This document shows, piece by piece, positions 1 through 7,907 of a stretch of 64,000 bases of DNA. Below the pieces are notes generated by a model. That model was not told where the DNA came from. It saw nothing but the letters and a program-made list of their open reading frames with translations, and did not search any database. Both the position numbers and the translations under genes were made by a program. Where the stretch lies: positions 124,001 to 188,000 of the forward strand of contig NZ_JBFNXH010000009.1 in the NCBI RefSeq assembly GCF_040812395.1, in the 5' to 3' direction. The DNA is from Paenibacillus_E sp040812395 (GTDB taxonomy: Bacteria; Bacillota; Bacilli; Paenibacillales; NBRC-103111). How positions within the stretch are numbered: position 1 is the first letter of the stretch; each line of letters starts with the position of its first letter.

Positions 1-469
1 TTTTCGGCTTCATCGCCAGCCCCCTTGCAATCGCTACGCGCTGCTGCTGACCGCCGGAAAGCTGAGAGGGAAAGCTCTGCGCCTTATCCTGAATGCCAAC
101 CTTCTCCAGGTAGTACATCGCAACCTCTTCGGCTTCTTTCTTCGCCATGCCCCGTACTTTGATCGGCGCCAGCGTAATATTGTCAATGACCTTCTTGTGG
201 GGATACAAGTTAAAATGCTGAAACACCATCCCGATATCCCGCCGCACCTGGTTCATATCCGTCTTCTTATCACTTACGCGGCATGCATTCACGATAAGCT
301 CACCGCTTGTGATGGTTTCCAATCGGTTGATGCACCGTAGCATGGTGCTTTTACCGGAGCCCGAGGGACCTACAACCACGACCACTTCACCCTGCTTGAC
401 TTGAAGATTGATACGCTTAAGGACGTGAAAATCGCCATAATGCTTCTCCACTTGCTGAAATGAGATCAA
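1..469 (-). CDS. Polar amino-acid ABC transporter ATP-binding protein, 3' end cut by window
   Basis: This is the N-terminal part of an ABC ATPase that would energise amino-acid uptake at the cytoplasmic membrane. The reading frame shows Walker A GPSGSGKST near residue 35, the Q-loop region GMVFQHFNLYPHK typical of GlnQ/HisP-type subunits, and the signature LSGGQQQR followed by VAIARG. The Walker B region lies beyond position 1. No ATG is available: a TGA stop lies just upstream in frame, so the TTG at 467-469 is the likely start, with a G-rich stretch before it. The GlnQ-type assignment is from motifs; the substrate cannot be read. The partner permease and binding protein are not in the window. 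Confidence 0.85.
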   Translation of the reverse strand, partial: MISFQQVEKHYGDFHVLKRINLQVKQGEVVVVVGPSGSGKSTMLRCINRLETITSGELIVNACRVSDKKTDMNQVRRDIGMVFQHFNLYPHKKVIDNITLAPIKVRGMAKKEAEEVAMYYLEKVGIQDKAQSFPSQLSGGQQQRVAIARGLAMKPK

Positions 470-597
470 TGGAACCCCCCCTTCACTGGATCATCCATCA
501 TTAATAGTGTGAATTATTTGTTATATAAACTAACATATGATGTATTTAAATATTGCCGAATAACTATGAAATCTTATGCAATCCGACATTCGAAAAT

Positions 598-631
598 AAA
601 AAAAGTATCCCGACGATTCGAGATACTTTCG
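598..631 (-). terminator. Rho-independent terminator of the 5'-nucleotidase gene
   Basis: Read on the minus strand, AAAGTATC and GATACTTT form an 8-bp stem with a 12-nt loop, followed by a run of T. It lies about 25 bp beyond the stop codon of the nucleotidase gene. Confidence 0.8.
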
Positions 632-655
632 TTTTGCATGCCTCTGAAAATATAA

Positions 656-2530
656 CTATTTCTTCTCCACGATACGGCCTTCCGTTTTCGGTGAGACTGT
701 CTTCTGCTTGATCAGCGTCTCCTCAATCAGCTCGTACAGCGTAATTCCGGTGTTGTACGCCTTTTTGCCCTTAAACATCTCGTACCCGTCGCCGCCCGCA
801 GCCATAAAGTCATTCGTCGCAATGCGATACGTCTTGTTCACATCGAGCGGTTGTCCGCCGATCTTCACCTCCACAATCCGCGAGCCTGCTGGACTCGAAG
901 GATTCCATACAAAGGTCAGTCCGCTAACTTGCGGGAACCGTCCGGCACCGTTCTCCACCTGCGATACGCCGTTTTCCAGCGCCGCTTTCAGTTCGCTTCC
1001 CTTAGCTTCCAGCACAACCACGGTGTTCGGGAACGGCAATACGTCGTACAACGCCTTTTTCGTGATATCTCCTGGTTTGATTTCCGTCCGTATTCCCCCG
1101 CCGTTGGTGATCGCAACATCCGCTTCATAGCCTTTAATCGTCTTGGAGCGAGCAACCATCGCATCCGTCATATAATTTCCGATATTCGACTCCTTCTTGC
1201 GTACGATGTTGCGATCGCCTTCAAGCAGCACGTCAGTATGCGCAATCGTCACGTTCAGCGATTTATCGATGGTGTCCGTCACCTGCTTGACGAGCTTGGC
1301 CATGTCGGCATCTTCGGCAACCTTCTCGTCATATTCCTTAAGGCTGTCAGACAAAGCCACCAGCTTACCGTTCAAATAATACAAGTCGGCCCGGCCGAGC
1401 GACTTGAAATACTCCCAGTCCTGCACAATGTAGGTGCCGTTCACGAGCTCCGGCTTGGACAGCTTCGTATGCGAATGACCGCCGATAATCAGTTCGATTC
1501 CCGGAACCTGCTTGGCGATCTCGCGGTCGATCTCAACCCCATTATGCGAGAGGACAATGATGTGCTCACCCTTGCCTTTTAATTCTGCAACTTGATCTTT
1601 CGCCGTCTGGACAGGATCGCGGAACGTTAGCCCCTTAACATTATCGGGGTGCGTCAGAATCGCCGTTTCCGATGTGACAAGGCCAATAATCGCGAATTTC
1701 TGTCCGCCTGCTTCAAAGCGGTACACCGGATCCAGCAGCGTTTTGCCATCTGCTTTAACGACATTGGCCCCGAGCATAGGATAAGGCAGCATACTGCGAA
1801 GCTTCAGGGTCTGCTCGGATCCGTAGTCAAATTCATGATTGCCAGCTTCCATCGCATTAATGCCTAACGCTTTCAGAAGCGGCAGCAAGGATTCCCCTTT
1901 GGACTGATTGACAAATACCGTGCCTTGAAACGTATCCCCAGCATCCACCAACTGGAAGTTGGGGTTTTCCGCGCGCCATTGCTTCAAAATCGTCGCGATT
2001 TTGGCATAGCCGAATTCGCCGCCTGATTTATTTTCCGTAATGTGTCCATGCGAATCGTTCATATGGGCGATGGTAACATGCGTCGTTATAGCGGCGGCCA
2101 CCGCATCAAAGACTTGACCGCGTTTCACCGTGTCTCCCGCAGGCAAAGCCACGGAATATCCAGCCTTTTTGAACAGCTGGGTGAAATCGGCAGCAGACAG
2201 CTTCCGATCCGGCTGCTTCGCTTCATCAGCAGTCAGGAAACCCTGCTGAACGGCCCAAGACAACTGCGCCGCGCCCCAGTGGGCGGCACCCGGTACAGGC
2301 GACAGCTTCTGCTGGCCCTTCAGCCGAGCTATCAACGTAACGGCCTCCGCCGCAGTCAAATCGCGCTCTACGGCCAAACTGCCGTTAGCGTCGCCTTCCA
2401 GCAAGCCGTTCTTTTGCATCCATCCTGTATGTAACTCCGGTTTCACTGCCTCTGCATGTGCAGCTCCTGCAAGCAGACTCATCGTCAACGTTCCCAAAGC
2501 GGCAATGGACATCGATCGCCATGTTTTCAT
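656..2530 (-). CDS. Exported 5'-nucleotidase / metallophosphatase with N-terminal SLH-like segment
   Basis: This is a bimetallic 5'-nucleotidase/UDP-sugar hydrolase family protein of 624 residues that would release phosphate from nucleotides outside the membrane. Residues 1-27 are a signal peptide ending AGAAHA. Residues about 35-150 look like degenerate SLH repeats that could hold it to the wall. The catalytic domain starts near residue 152 with the metal-binding motifs MNDSHGH, DAGDTFQG, GNHEFD and GGHSHTK. The substrate-binding C-terminal domain contains NGGGIRT and TNDFMAAGGDGY. The start has GGGAGGATG about 8 nt upstream. It is a single-gene unit with its own terminator. The exact substrate is not determined by sequence. 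Confidence 0.9.
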   Translation of the reverse strand: MKTWRSMSIAALGTLTMSLLAGAAHAEAVKPELHTGWMQKNGLLEGDANGSLAVERDLTAAEAVTLIARLKGQQKLSPVPGAAHWGAAQLSWAVQQGFLTADEAKQPDRKLSAADFTQLFKKAGYSVALPAGDTVKRGQVFDAVAAAITTHVTIAHMNDSHGHITENKSGGEFGYAKIATILKQWRAENPNFQLVDAGDTFQGTVFVNQSKGESLLPLLKALGINAMEAGNHEFDYGSEQTLKLRSMLPYPMLGANVVKADGKTLLDPVYRFEAGGQKFAIIGLVTSETAILTHPDNVKGLTFRDPVQTAKDQVAELKGKGEHIIVLSHNGVEIDREIAKQVPGIELIIGGHSHTKLSKPELVNGTYIVQDWEYFKSLGRADLYYLNGKLVALSDSLKEYDEKVAEDADMAKLVKQVTDTIDKSLNVTIAHTDVLLEGDRNIVRKKESNIGNYMTDAMVARSKTIKGYEADVAITNGGGIRTEIKPGDITKKALYDVLPFPNTVVVLEAKGSELKAALENGVSQVENGAGRFPQVSGLTFVWNPSSPAGSRIVEVKIGGQPLDVNKTYRIATNDFMAAGGDGYEMFKGKKAYNTGITLYELIEETLIKQKTVSPKTEGRIVEKK

Positions 2531-2650
2531 ACACTCTCATCCTCCCATAGGGGTAAGTTCCCCTTCTTCTCACTAAGATAGCAGACAACCTTTATTGGAA
2601 GATTAAGGGAATGTAATGATTTTGATAAATGTGGCGAGCACAGCGTTATT

Positions 2651-2836
2651 GGCGGAACTACGATGCCTTATTCCGTGGAAACGTCCCCTTTCTCCCCCTG
2701 AAGAGGAACTGTGGTGCGTTAAATCAGCGAAACTGTGTTTAAACCCGAGCATTTCCTGCTTATAAAGTACTGTAGTTCCGCAAAATGCCCATACAACCGA
2801 AAATACCGCCTCTTAACGCACCTACGTTCCGCTCAC
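2651..2836. repeat. Dispersed F-F-R-R intergenic repeat, copy A
   Basis: Four related units of about 24 bp occur in the order forward 2651-2673, forward 2701-2727, reverse 2761-2785, reverse 2811-2836, about 50 bp apart. Forward units follow the pattern GGAACTRYRGTGCGYTA and the reverse units its complement, so the whole is a large nested palindrome. Related copies lie at 25957, 34618, 35214 and 50395. The stretch 2590-2650 before it shows nothing I can name. Confidence 0.75.
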
Positions 2837-2848
2837 CCATGCAAAAAG

Positions 2849-2990
2849 GCGATCTATCGCAGATAGAGACGGTATTTCAATACTCTATTTGAATACTCCA
2901 AACCGCTGTGGCACTTCCGGATCTCCTACCTCCATCATGCCAAAATTCCCGTATCGCACGATGCGTCCGGAGTCTCTTCGCTCTGAGAGC
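2849..2990. repeat. Repeat module attached to F-F-R-R copy A
   Basis: About 140 bp, starting with GATCTATCGCAGAT and continuing through CAATACTC, AAACCGCTGT and CACTTCCGGATCT. It is clearly similar to the stretch after copy C (35403-35640) and has a degenerate relative at about 39998-40050. Copies A and C are therefore homologous over some 340 bp including the F-F-R-R part. No coding frame is evident. Confidence 0.6.
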
Positions 2991-3081
2991 GTCACACGCA
3001 CAAACCTAACGACATATGCTTCCTGGCGTGCTAGAATGGTTATCCCTTACGCTTTAGTTCTGTAAAGGATTAAACATTTGT

Positions 3082-3125
3082 CAAAAAAGGACTGAAATCA
3101 AGCCTACGCTTGATTCCAGCCCTTT
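3082..3125 (-). terminator. Terminator at the end of the eCIS operon
   Basis: On the minus strand AAAGGGCTGGAATCAAGC pairs with GCTTGATTTCAGTCCTTT, with two wobble or mismatched positions, across a GTAG loop, followed by T6. It lies directly after the flavoprotein gene at 3133. I saw no comparable hairpin between that gene and the eCIS genes upstream. Confidence 0.8.
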
Positions 3126-3132
3126 CAAAGAA

Positions 3133-4047
3133 TTAATTAAAATCGAGATCGATCAAATCCGAATTGACGCCAATCGCAGCCCGGCTTCCTTCCGCCGCCG
3201 CAAGTACCAACTGTGCCGGCCCGCTGAACGTCGTATCTCCCGCTGCGTACACGCCCTTAATATTCGTTCTCCCAAGCACATCGGTTACGATGCCTTGAAG
3301 CGAATTTAGTTCACAACCTAAAGCTTCGGCGAAGGAAGCAGATGCGTTGGACCATCCCGGCGTCACGAATCCGCCTGCTCTCATCACCTCGGTGCCATCC
3401 TCGAACACGACTTTGGTTAAAAGCCCATTATCGCCTGCAAGGGAGGCAATCTTCTGATCATAGACAGGAATGCCCTTCGACGCGAGCTTATCTCTTTGCT
3501 CAGGGGTCAAGCTGTCGCTGCCATTCGTGCATAAGACGACATCCTGGCTCCAATTCGTTACGAGCTTTGTCATGTGGAAGGCGTGATCGTTCTCAGAGAT
3601 CACAACCAGCTGCTTATCCTGAAGCTCCCAACCATCGCAATACGGGCAGCTGAACAAGCTTTTGCCGTAATAATCGCGGAAACCGGAGATAGCCGGATAA
3701 GTTTCTTTCAGTCCAGCGGCTAAAATAACGTTCCGTGCCTGGATCGTCTCCCCTGACTCTGTTTGCAACTCGAACAAACCGCCGTTCCCACCATCCTGAG
3801 TAACCCCTGTAACCCGCTCACGCTTCACCTGAACCGAAGGATATTTCGCGACATCACGATGCGCGATTTCCCTGAATTCGGCAGGCTTCACGCCATCCCT
3901 CGTAATAAATCCGTGCGACTCGTGGGTGACTGCATTTCTAGGCTTATTATCGTCAAATAAAACGACTTGGCGTCTGGATCTCCCCAAGACTAGAGCAGCA
4001 TTGAGGCCAGCAGGACCGCCGCCGATTATCGCACAATCCATAATCAT
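3133..4047 (-). CDS. Thioredoxin-reductase-like FAD/NAD(P) oxidoreductase, coupled to the eCIS operon
   Basis: This is a 304-residue flavoprotein of the thioredoxin-reductase fold. It has an N-terminal FAD-binding IIGGGPAGLNAALVLGR at residues 7-23, a redox-active CPYCDGW pair near residue 134, an NAD(P)-binding region after it, and a C-terminal GVYAAGDTT FAD motif. It likely moves electrons from NAD(P)H to a disulfide partner. Its ATG overlaps the TGA of the upstream eCIS gene as ATGA, with GGAGG about 9 nt before it, so it should be translationally coupled. The terminator comes only after it. No thioredoxin gene is adjacent. It may be a housekeeping gene captured by the operon, a maturation factor, or cargo; sequence does not decide. 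Confidence 0.85.
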   Translation of the reverse strand: MIMDCAIIGGGPAGLNAALVLGRSRRQVVLFDDNKPRNAVTHESHGFITRDGVKPAEFREIAHRDVAKYPSVQVKRERVTGVTQDGGNGGLFELQTESGETIQARNVILAAGLKETYPAISGFRDYYGKSLFSCPYCDGWELQDKQLVVISENDHAFHMTKLVTNWSQDVVLCTNGSDSLTPEQRDKLASKGIPVYDQKIASLAGDNGLLTKVVFEDGTEVMRAGGFVTPGWSNASASFAEALGCELNSLQGIVTDVLGRTNIKGVYAAGDTTFSGPAQLVLAAAEGSRAAIGVNSDLIDLDFN

Positions 4048-5735
4048 GACTCATCCCCTCCAGTGCCTGCTGAAGCGGCTTCCATCATTGCGGAAAAGGC
4101 TGCGTCAATAGCATCGCCGCTTCCCCCTTGAGATCCTCCGACCGTTTCCGCCGTATACGCCCACCAACGAATGCGAACTGTCGCCGGTTCAGAACTCATC
4201 TGCGTTTTCACGCCAATTCGGAAGGTGCCCTTTTGCGGGTAAGCGATTGTGCCAATCTTCAGCTCTGGCAAATCCGGCTCGAATTCGCTGCCTTTAAATA
4301 CATCGGAGGAGCCGCCATATACTCTCTCCCCGCTGGATAACATGTCTGAGAACGCATCGGCGCTGCTCTCTTCCAGACTGGTCACGATCAGTACATTGCC
4401 TTCACCGAGGCCGTGCGCGATCTCACCGGAGAAGAAGCTCTTCGTCGCTTTCCCGAATGGAGAAACGGATATTTTCGTAAATGGTTCGATCGGAATATCG
4501 ACGACACCGCTCTGAATGCCTGCAGGCCCGCCTCCTCCGCCGGTTGGTATGCTCAAATCGAAAGAGAGCTCGCTGCTTGCTTTATCGAAGTTCACTTTAA
4601 GCTCCGGCTTTTGCCCCGGCGCCAAGCTTCTAATTTTGGATTTCGTAATAAACTGTCCGCTTGCCGCTTCTTCCCGATCCTCACCGGCTTGGCTAAGCCG
4701 ATACATCACGGACGAATTGTAGACATATTCGCCAAACGGAACTTGCTCTACACGCTCAATGACGTATGTAGGTCCCATTTGGAGCAGCCCGATACGGGCC
4801 AAATAAATGCATGGCTCCGACGGCGCATCCAGAGAAGCTTCAAGGGATTGTTTCACGAAGTCGTTCATTAGACGCTCCTGAACAGGTCCGCTAATCACTT
4901 GAACCTCGCCAACATCCTGCGAATGAAGCTCCAGCTGCCTGTCGTCCAGCTTCAAGACGGAGCTTTCAGGCAGCAGCCCGATGGTGCCTTTCACAGAAAC
5001 CGTACTGTCTGCGCGCAGCAGCACCTTGATTTCATACTCGGTTTCTTGCAGATCCTGAGGCTCTTGGAAAACGATTGTCGAGCCGTCCAACACTTCCAAG
5101 CGATCAGTTGCCGCCTCGTATTGAAAGAACAACTTGCCAGCTTGCAGCGTCTTCTCGAAGCGCAGCTTCATTTCGAACAGTTGGCCCGGATTCACATAGC
5201 GAGGCATCGTTTGCAGAACGCGCACTTGACTGTCCTGATAGAGGACTACCGTATGATCGGCAAGTTCAGCCATCGGCAGCGATGCAGGGTCGGGAGCTTC
5301 CTCCCGGATAAACAAACGATAGCTCTCCAGCACCCGATTGTATTCGCTGATTTCATCCGAACGAACAGAGGAATTCGCAACAGCATGTACGGGCTCTTTG
5401 CCTTTCTCGTCATAAGCGATGCAGAGATAAACGTTTTTGGCATACTCGTTGTTGCTGAAGCCGTCCATCATCGACAGTTTTAACGTCACAGGCGAGGGCA
5501 CGATAATTTCCCTGCCGAGCGTATCGATGGCGGCCCCCATTTCAACGGAAACCGATTTGTCATCCACAGCGATGACTTGAAGACCCGTCAAAACGCCCGA
5601 ACCATGAAGCAGACGATTCATCATTCTGCGCTTGTCGTTGAAATACTTTTGCTCGGACTCGAAATCGCGCACCGTCAACAGCTTGCCATAGAAATACCGA
5701 TTCCGCTCGAACGGATAATAGCGTGTTTTTTTCAC
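4044..5735 (-). CDS. eCIS-associated protein, probable baseplate/tail-tip component
   Basis: The 563-residue protein begins RYYPFERNRYFYGKLLTVRD and continues with EQKYFNDKRRMMNRLLHGSG, a motif set I know from uncharacterised proteins encoded in eCIS clusters. Residues 1-150 form that conserved head. The rest is predicted mostly beta, with a Gly-Gly-Gly-Gly linker near residue 400 and an aromatic C-terminal strand RIRWWAYT. There is no signal peptide or membrane segment. Start is GTG with GAGGGG upstream. The gene sits after tail protein I, where phages encode fibre or tip proteins, so a role in tip or target contact is an inference. The exact biochemical function is unknown. Confidence 0.7.
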   Translation of the reverse strand: MKKTRYYPFERNRYFYGKLLTVRDFESEQKYFNDKRRMMNRLLHGSGVLTGLQVIAVDDKSVSVEMGAAIDTLGREIIVPSPVTLKLSMMDGFSNNEYAKNVYLCIAYDEKGKEPVHAVANSSVRSDEISEYNRVLESYRLFIREEAPDPASLPMAELADHTVVLYQDSQVRVLQTMPRYVNPGQLFEMKLRFEKTLQAGKLFFQYEAATDRLEVLDGSTIVFQEPQDLQETEYEIKVLLRADSTVSVKGTIGLLPESSVLKLDDRQLELHSQDVGEVQVISGPVQERLMNDFVKQSLEASLDAPSEPCIYLARIGLLQMGPTYVIERVEQVPFGEYVYNSSVMYRLSQAGEDREEAASGQFITKSKIRSLAPGQKPELKVNFDKASSELSFDLSIPTGGGGGPAGIQSGVVDIPIEPFTKISVSPFGKATKSFFSGEIAHGLGEGNVLIVTSLEESSADAFSDMLSSGERVYGGSSDVFKGSEFEPDLPELKIGTIAYPQKGTFRIGVKTQMSSEPATVRIRWWAYTAETVGGSQGGSGDAIDAAFSAMMEAASAGTGGDES

Positions 5736-5770
5736 AGGAAATCCCCTCGCCTTCTTAGACTTAAGTTCAT

Positions 5771-7888
5771 TTATTCTAATTCGGAATCCAGTTCCAAACG
5801 GGTATGTACGTCCATGCGTTTATCGCGATCGACATCGATCAGCACCGTGTTATATGGCATTGAAGAACGCTGGTCGAGTGTCAACAGTGTAGGCTCAGAT
5901 AAATAAGTATTAATCCCCAAATACGTGTGCATATCCGCATACATCCAAGGCTGCAAAACAATTAACTTGCCCTCTGTATATGCTGGCTTCTGATCCTCAA
6001 TAATTTGCTCGATCACAAGCCGCTGGGCGTCCGTCCGCACGTACTCCGGCAGCAGCATGATGCAGAAGCAATAAGGATTATCCCCGTACAGATTGGCAAA
6101 AAGCTGGCGCAGCTCGGAGGTCTCTTGCATCTGTTTGAACTGAAAATACTCCAGTAAAAACGGTTCCGAGCCTGTGTAAATATGCAGCATGCGGATCAAG
6201 CCTTCCCGCGTGCCTCGCAGCTTGTAGAGAACGGGTGCTTGCTTGATCAGTTCCCTCAGCTTCGTTTCGCCCCAAGCCTCGTGATCCGTGATGGCAAGCC
6301 AGCGCCCCAACCATTCCAGATAGGTGCCGGACACCGCATCCGGGTCAAAATGAGAGGAAATATGATCGATCTTATCCTCCATATCATCGAAGAAGGTACT
6401 GAACATGGCCAGAAACCGCTCCAAAAACGGGCTATGCTCCTCATCCTGCTGGTATATGGGCGGCAAATAAGCGATCAGCGACGTCCGCGGGAAGTAGACT
6501 CGAAGCTTTCGGATGAAGGGCGTTCTCATTTCACTGCCGACCAGCCTGATTTTCAGCCATAAATAACGGCCTTTGGCCTGCATGAGCAGCGCATCCTTCG
6601 GATTAAGAATCGGCTCGGACCACAGCCCTCGCGTCGCATTCAGCTTCTCCCGAATCGATAGGCTCGGGTCGCCCAGATACTCGCTGTAATCGACAAACTG
6701 GCCATCAACGAATCCTTCCTTTTCATCCGATGCAAAATACGAAATACGTATCTGTGTCTCCTCAGGAATGTCCGCATCCAGGCGAATTTTGTGCCATTCG
6801 GTTTCCGACTCTGTCGTGTCCAGCTCCGCGGAGAAATACACGGCCTCCGGCAAGCCCCCCTGTTCCATCTGCATCGTTCTGGCTTGCAAATCAAGCAGGC
6901 CAATCTGCCCGATCTCCCGGTCAAATACGTACATCCGATTGCGCCCATCGTGCTGCAGCTTATCCGTTCGCCCGCGGAAGCTGGTTACTTTATCCAGCGG
7001 TTGTCCGTCTTCGCGAAACTTCAATATAAATCGTTCATTTCCACCCTCTTGCTGCGCATAGCCACTGTCCCCTATATAGAGATTATGATTCGTATCAATG
7101 GAAATGCCGGCGAATTGTCCTGCCTGCTCGATCGCAAAATGTTTCGGATCCCGGCCGTCTTCATAGAACACCATAACGGTTCTGCGTACTGTATCCAGCA
7201 AGGCTACCCTTCCTGCCGCAGCAGCGGTATAAAATCGTCCAAGGAGTGAAACAACCTCAGTGCTGCTTTCTAAACGAAGCGCTGAATGCTCGTACACTTG
7301 CACCACTTCTCCGGCTGCATTCCACTGTAAAATCCCAATCCTTCCGCCCTCCGGGACTTCTGGACTTCCATTCATACCAATCTTAATGTCCAAAGGAACT
7401 GTGGTGTAAATCTCACGATTTCCGCCTACTTTTGTATTCACGGTAAGCGGGAAAAGCTCTTGCCCGTTCCATTCGCTTACAGACCACATCGTTTGTCCGT
7501 TTGAGGCTGAATACACGCCTAGTCTCCGCTGACTATTCGCATCGGCAACGATAAGATGATCAGACATCGAAGCCAGCATAGCGTGGCTGCTGAACAGCTG
7601 ATGCCCTTGCCGGAACAAGGCTTCCCTATGGTGATTCTCAACATCGTACACCCATATGTTGGAAGCAATATCCAGGAGAAAAAGCTTCCTGCCAGGGCCA
7701 ACCGTTAAATCGCGAATCATCTCGACGCCTTCCGCTTCCAACTCTTCTGTGCGAACGATGCGATGAATGGCATACCTCTCCGTCATCTTAATCGCAAGTC
7801 CTTGCTCCTGCATGTCAATATTCGCCGCATAGCCCTGCTCCCAATCGAGCGGTTTGTTGAGTGAAAAAAACGTCTGACCATTTTGCAT
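5771..7888 (-). CDS. Beta-propeller plus phage tail protein I fusion, eCIS baseplate
   Basis: This 705-residue protein has two parts. Residues about 40-340 look like an NHL/beta-propeller, with repeated segments such as LFLLDIASNIWVYD and AGISIDTNHNLYIGDSG. Residues about 475-700 match the phage tail protein I family seen in eCIS: YLPPIYQQDEEHSPFLERFL, then FFDDMEDKIDHI, YLEWLGRWL and LYKLRGTREGLIRML. In contractile tails tail protein I links the baseplate wedge to fibres. The propeller may add a binding surface at the baseplate edge, which is inference. It lies between the second J-like gene (19 bp away) and the 563-residue gene (35 bp away). Confidence 0.8.
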   Translation of the reverse strand: MQNGQTFFSLNKPLDWEQGYAANIDMQEQGLAIKMTERYAIHRIVRTEELEAEGVEMIRDLTVGPGRKLFLLDIASNIWVYDVENHHREALFRQGHQLFSSHAMLASMSDHLIVADANSQRRLGVYSASNGQTMWSVSEWNGQELFPLTVNTKVGGNREIYTTVPLDIKIGMNGSPEVPEGGRIGILQWNAAGEVVQVYEHSALRLESSTEVVSLLGRFYTAAAAGRVALLDTVRRTVMVFYEDGRDPKHFAIEQAGQFAGISIDTNHNLYIGDSGYAQQEGGNERFILKFREDGQPLDKVTSFRGRTDKLQHDGRNRMYVFDREIGQIGLLDLQARTMQMEQGGLPEAVYFSAELDTTESETEWHKIRLDADIPEETQIRISYFASDEKEGFVDGQFVDYSEYLGDPSLSIREKLNATRGLWSEPILNPKDALLMQAKGRYLWLKIRLVGSEMRTPFIRKLRVYFPRTSLIAYLPPIYQQDEEHSPFLERFLAMFSTFFDDMEDKIDHISSHFDPDAVSGTYLEWLGRWLAITDHEAWGETKLRELIKQAPVLYKLRGTREGLIRMLHIYTGSEPFLLEYFQFKQMQETSELRQLFANLYGDNPYCFCIMLLPEYVRTDAQRLVIEQIIEDQKPAYTEGKLIVLQPWMYADMHTYLGINTYLSEPTLLTLDQRSSMPYNTVLIDVDRDKRMDVHTRLELDSELE

Positions 7889-7907
7889 CGTTCGTCACCT
7901 CTTTTCG

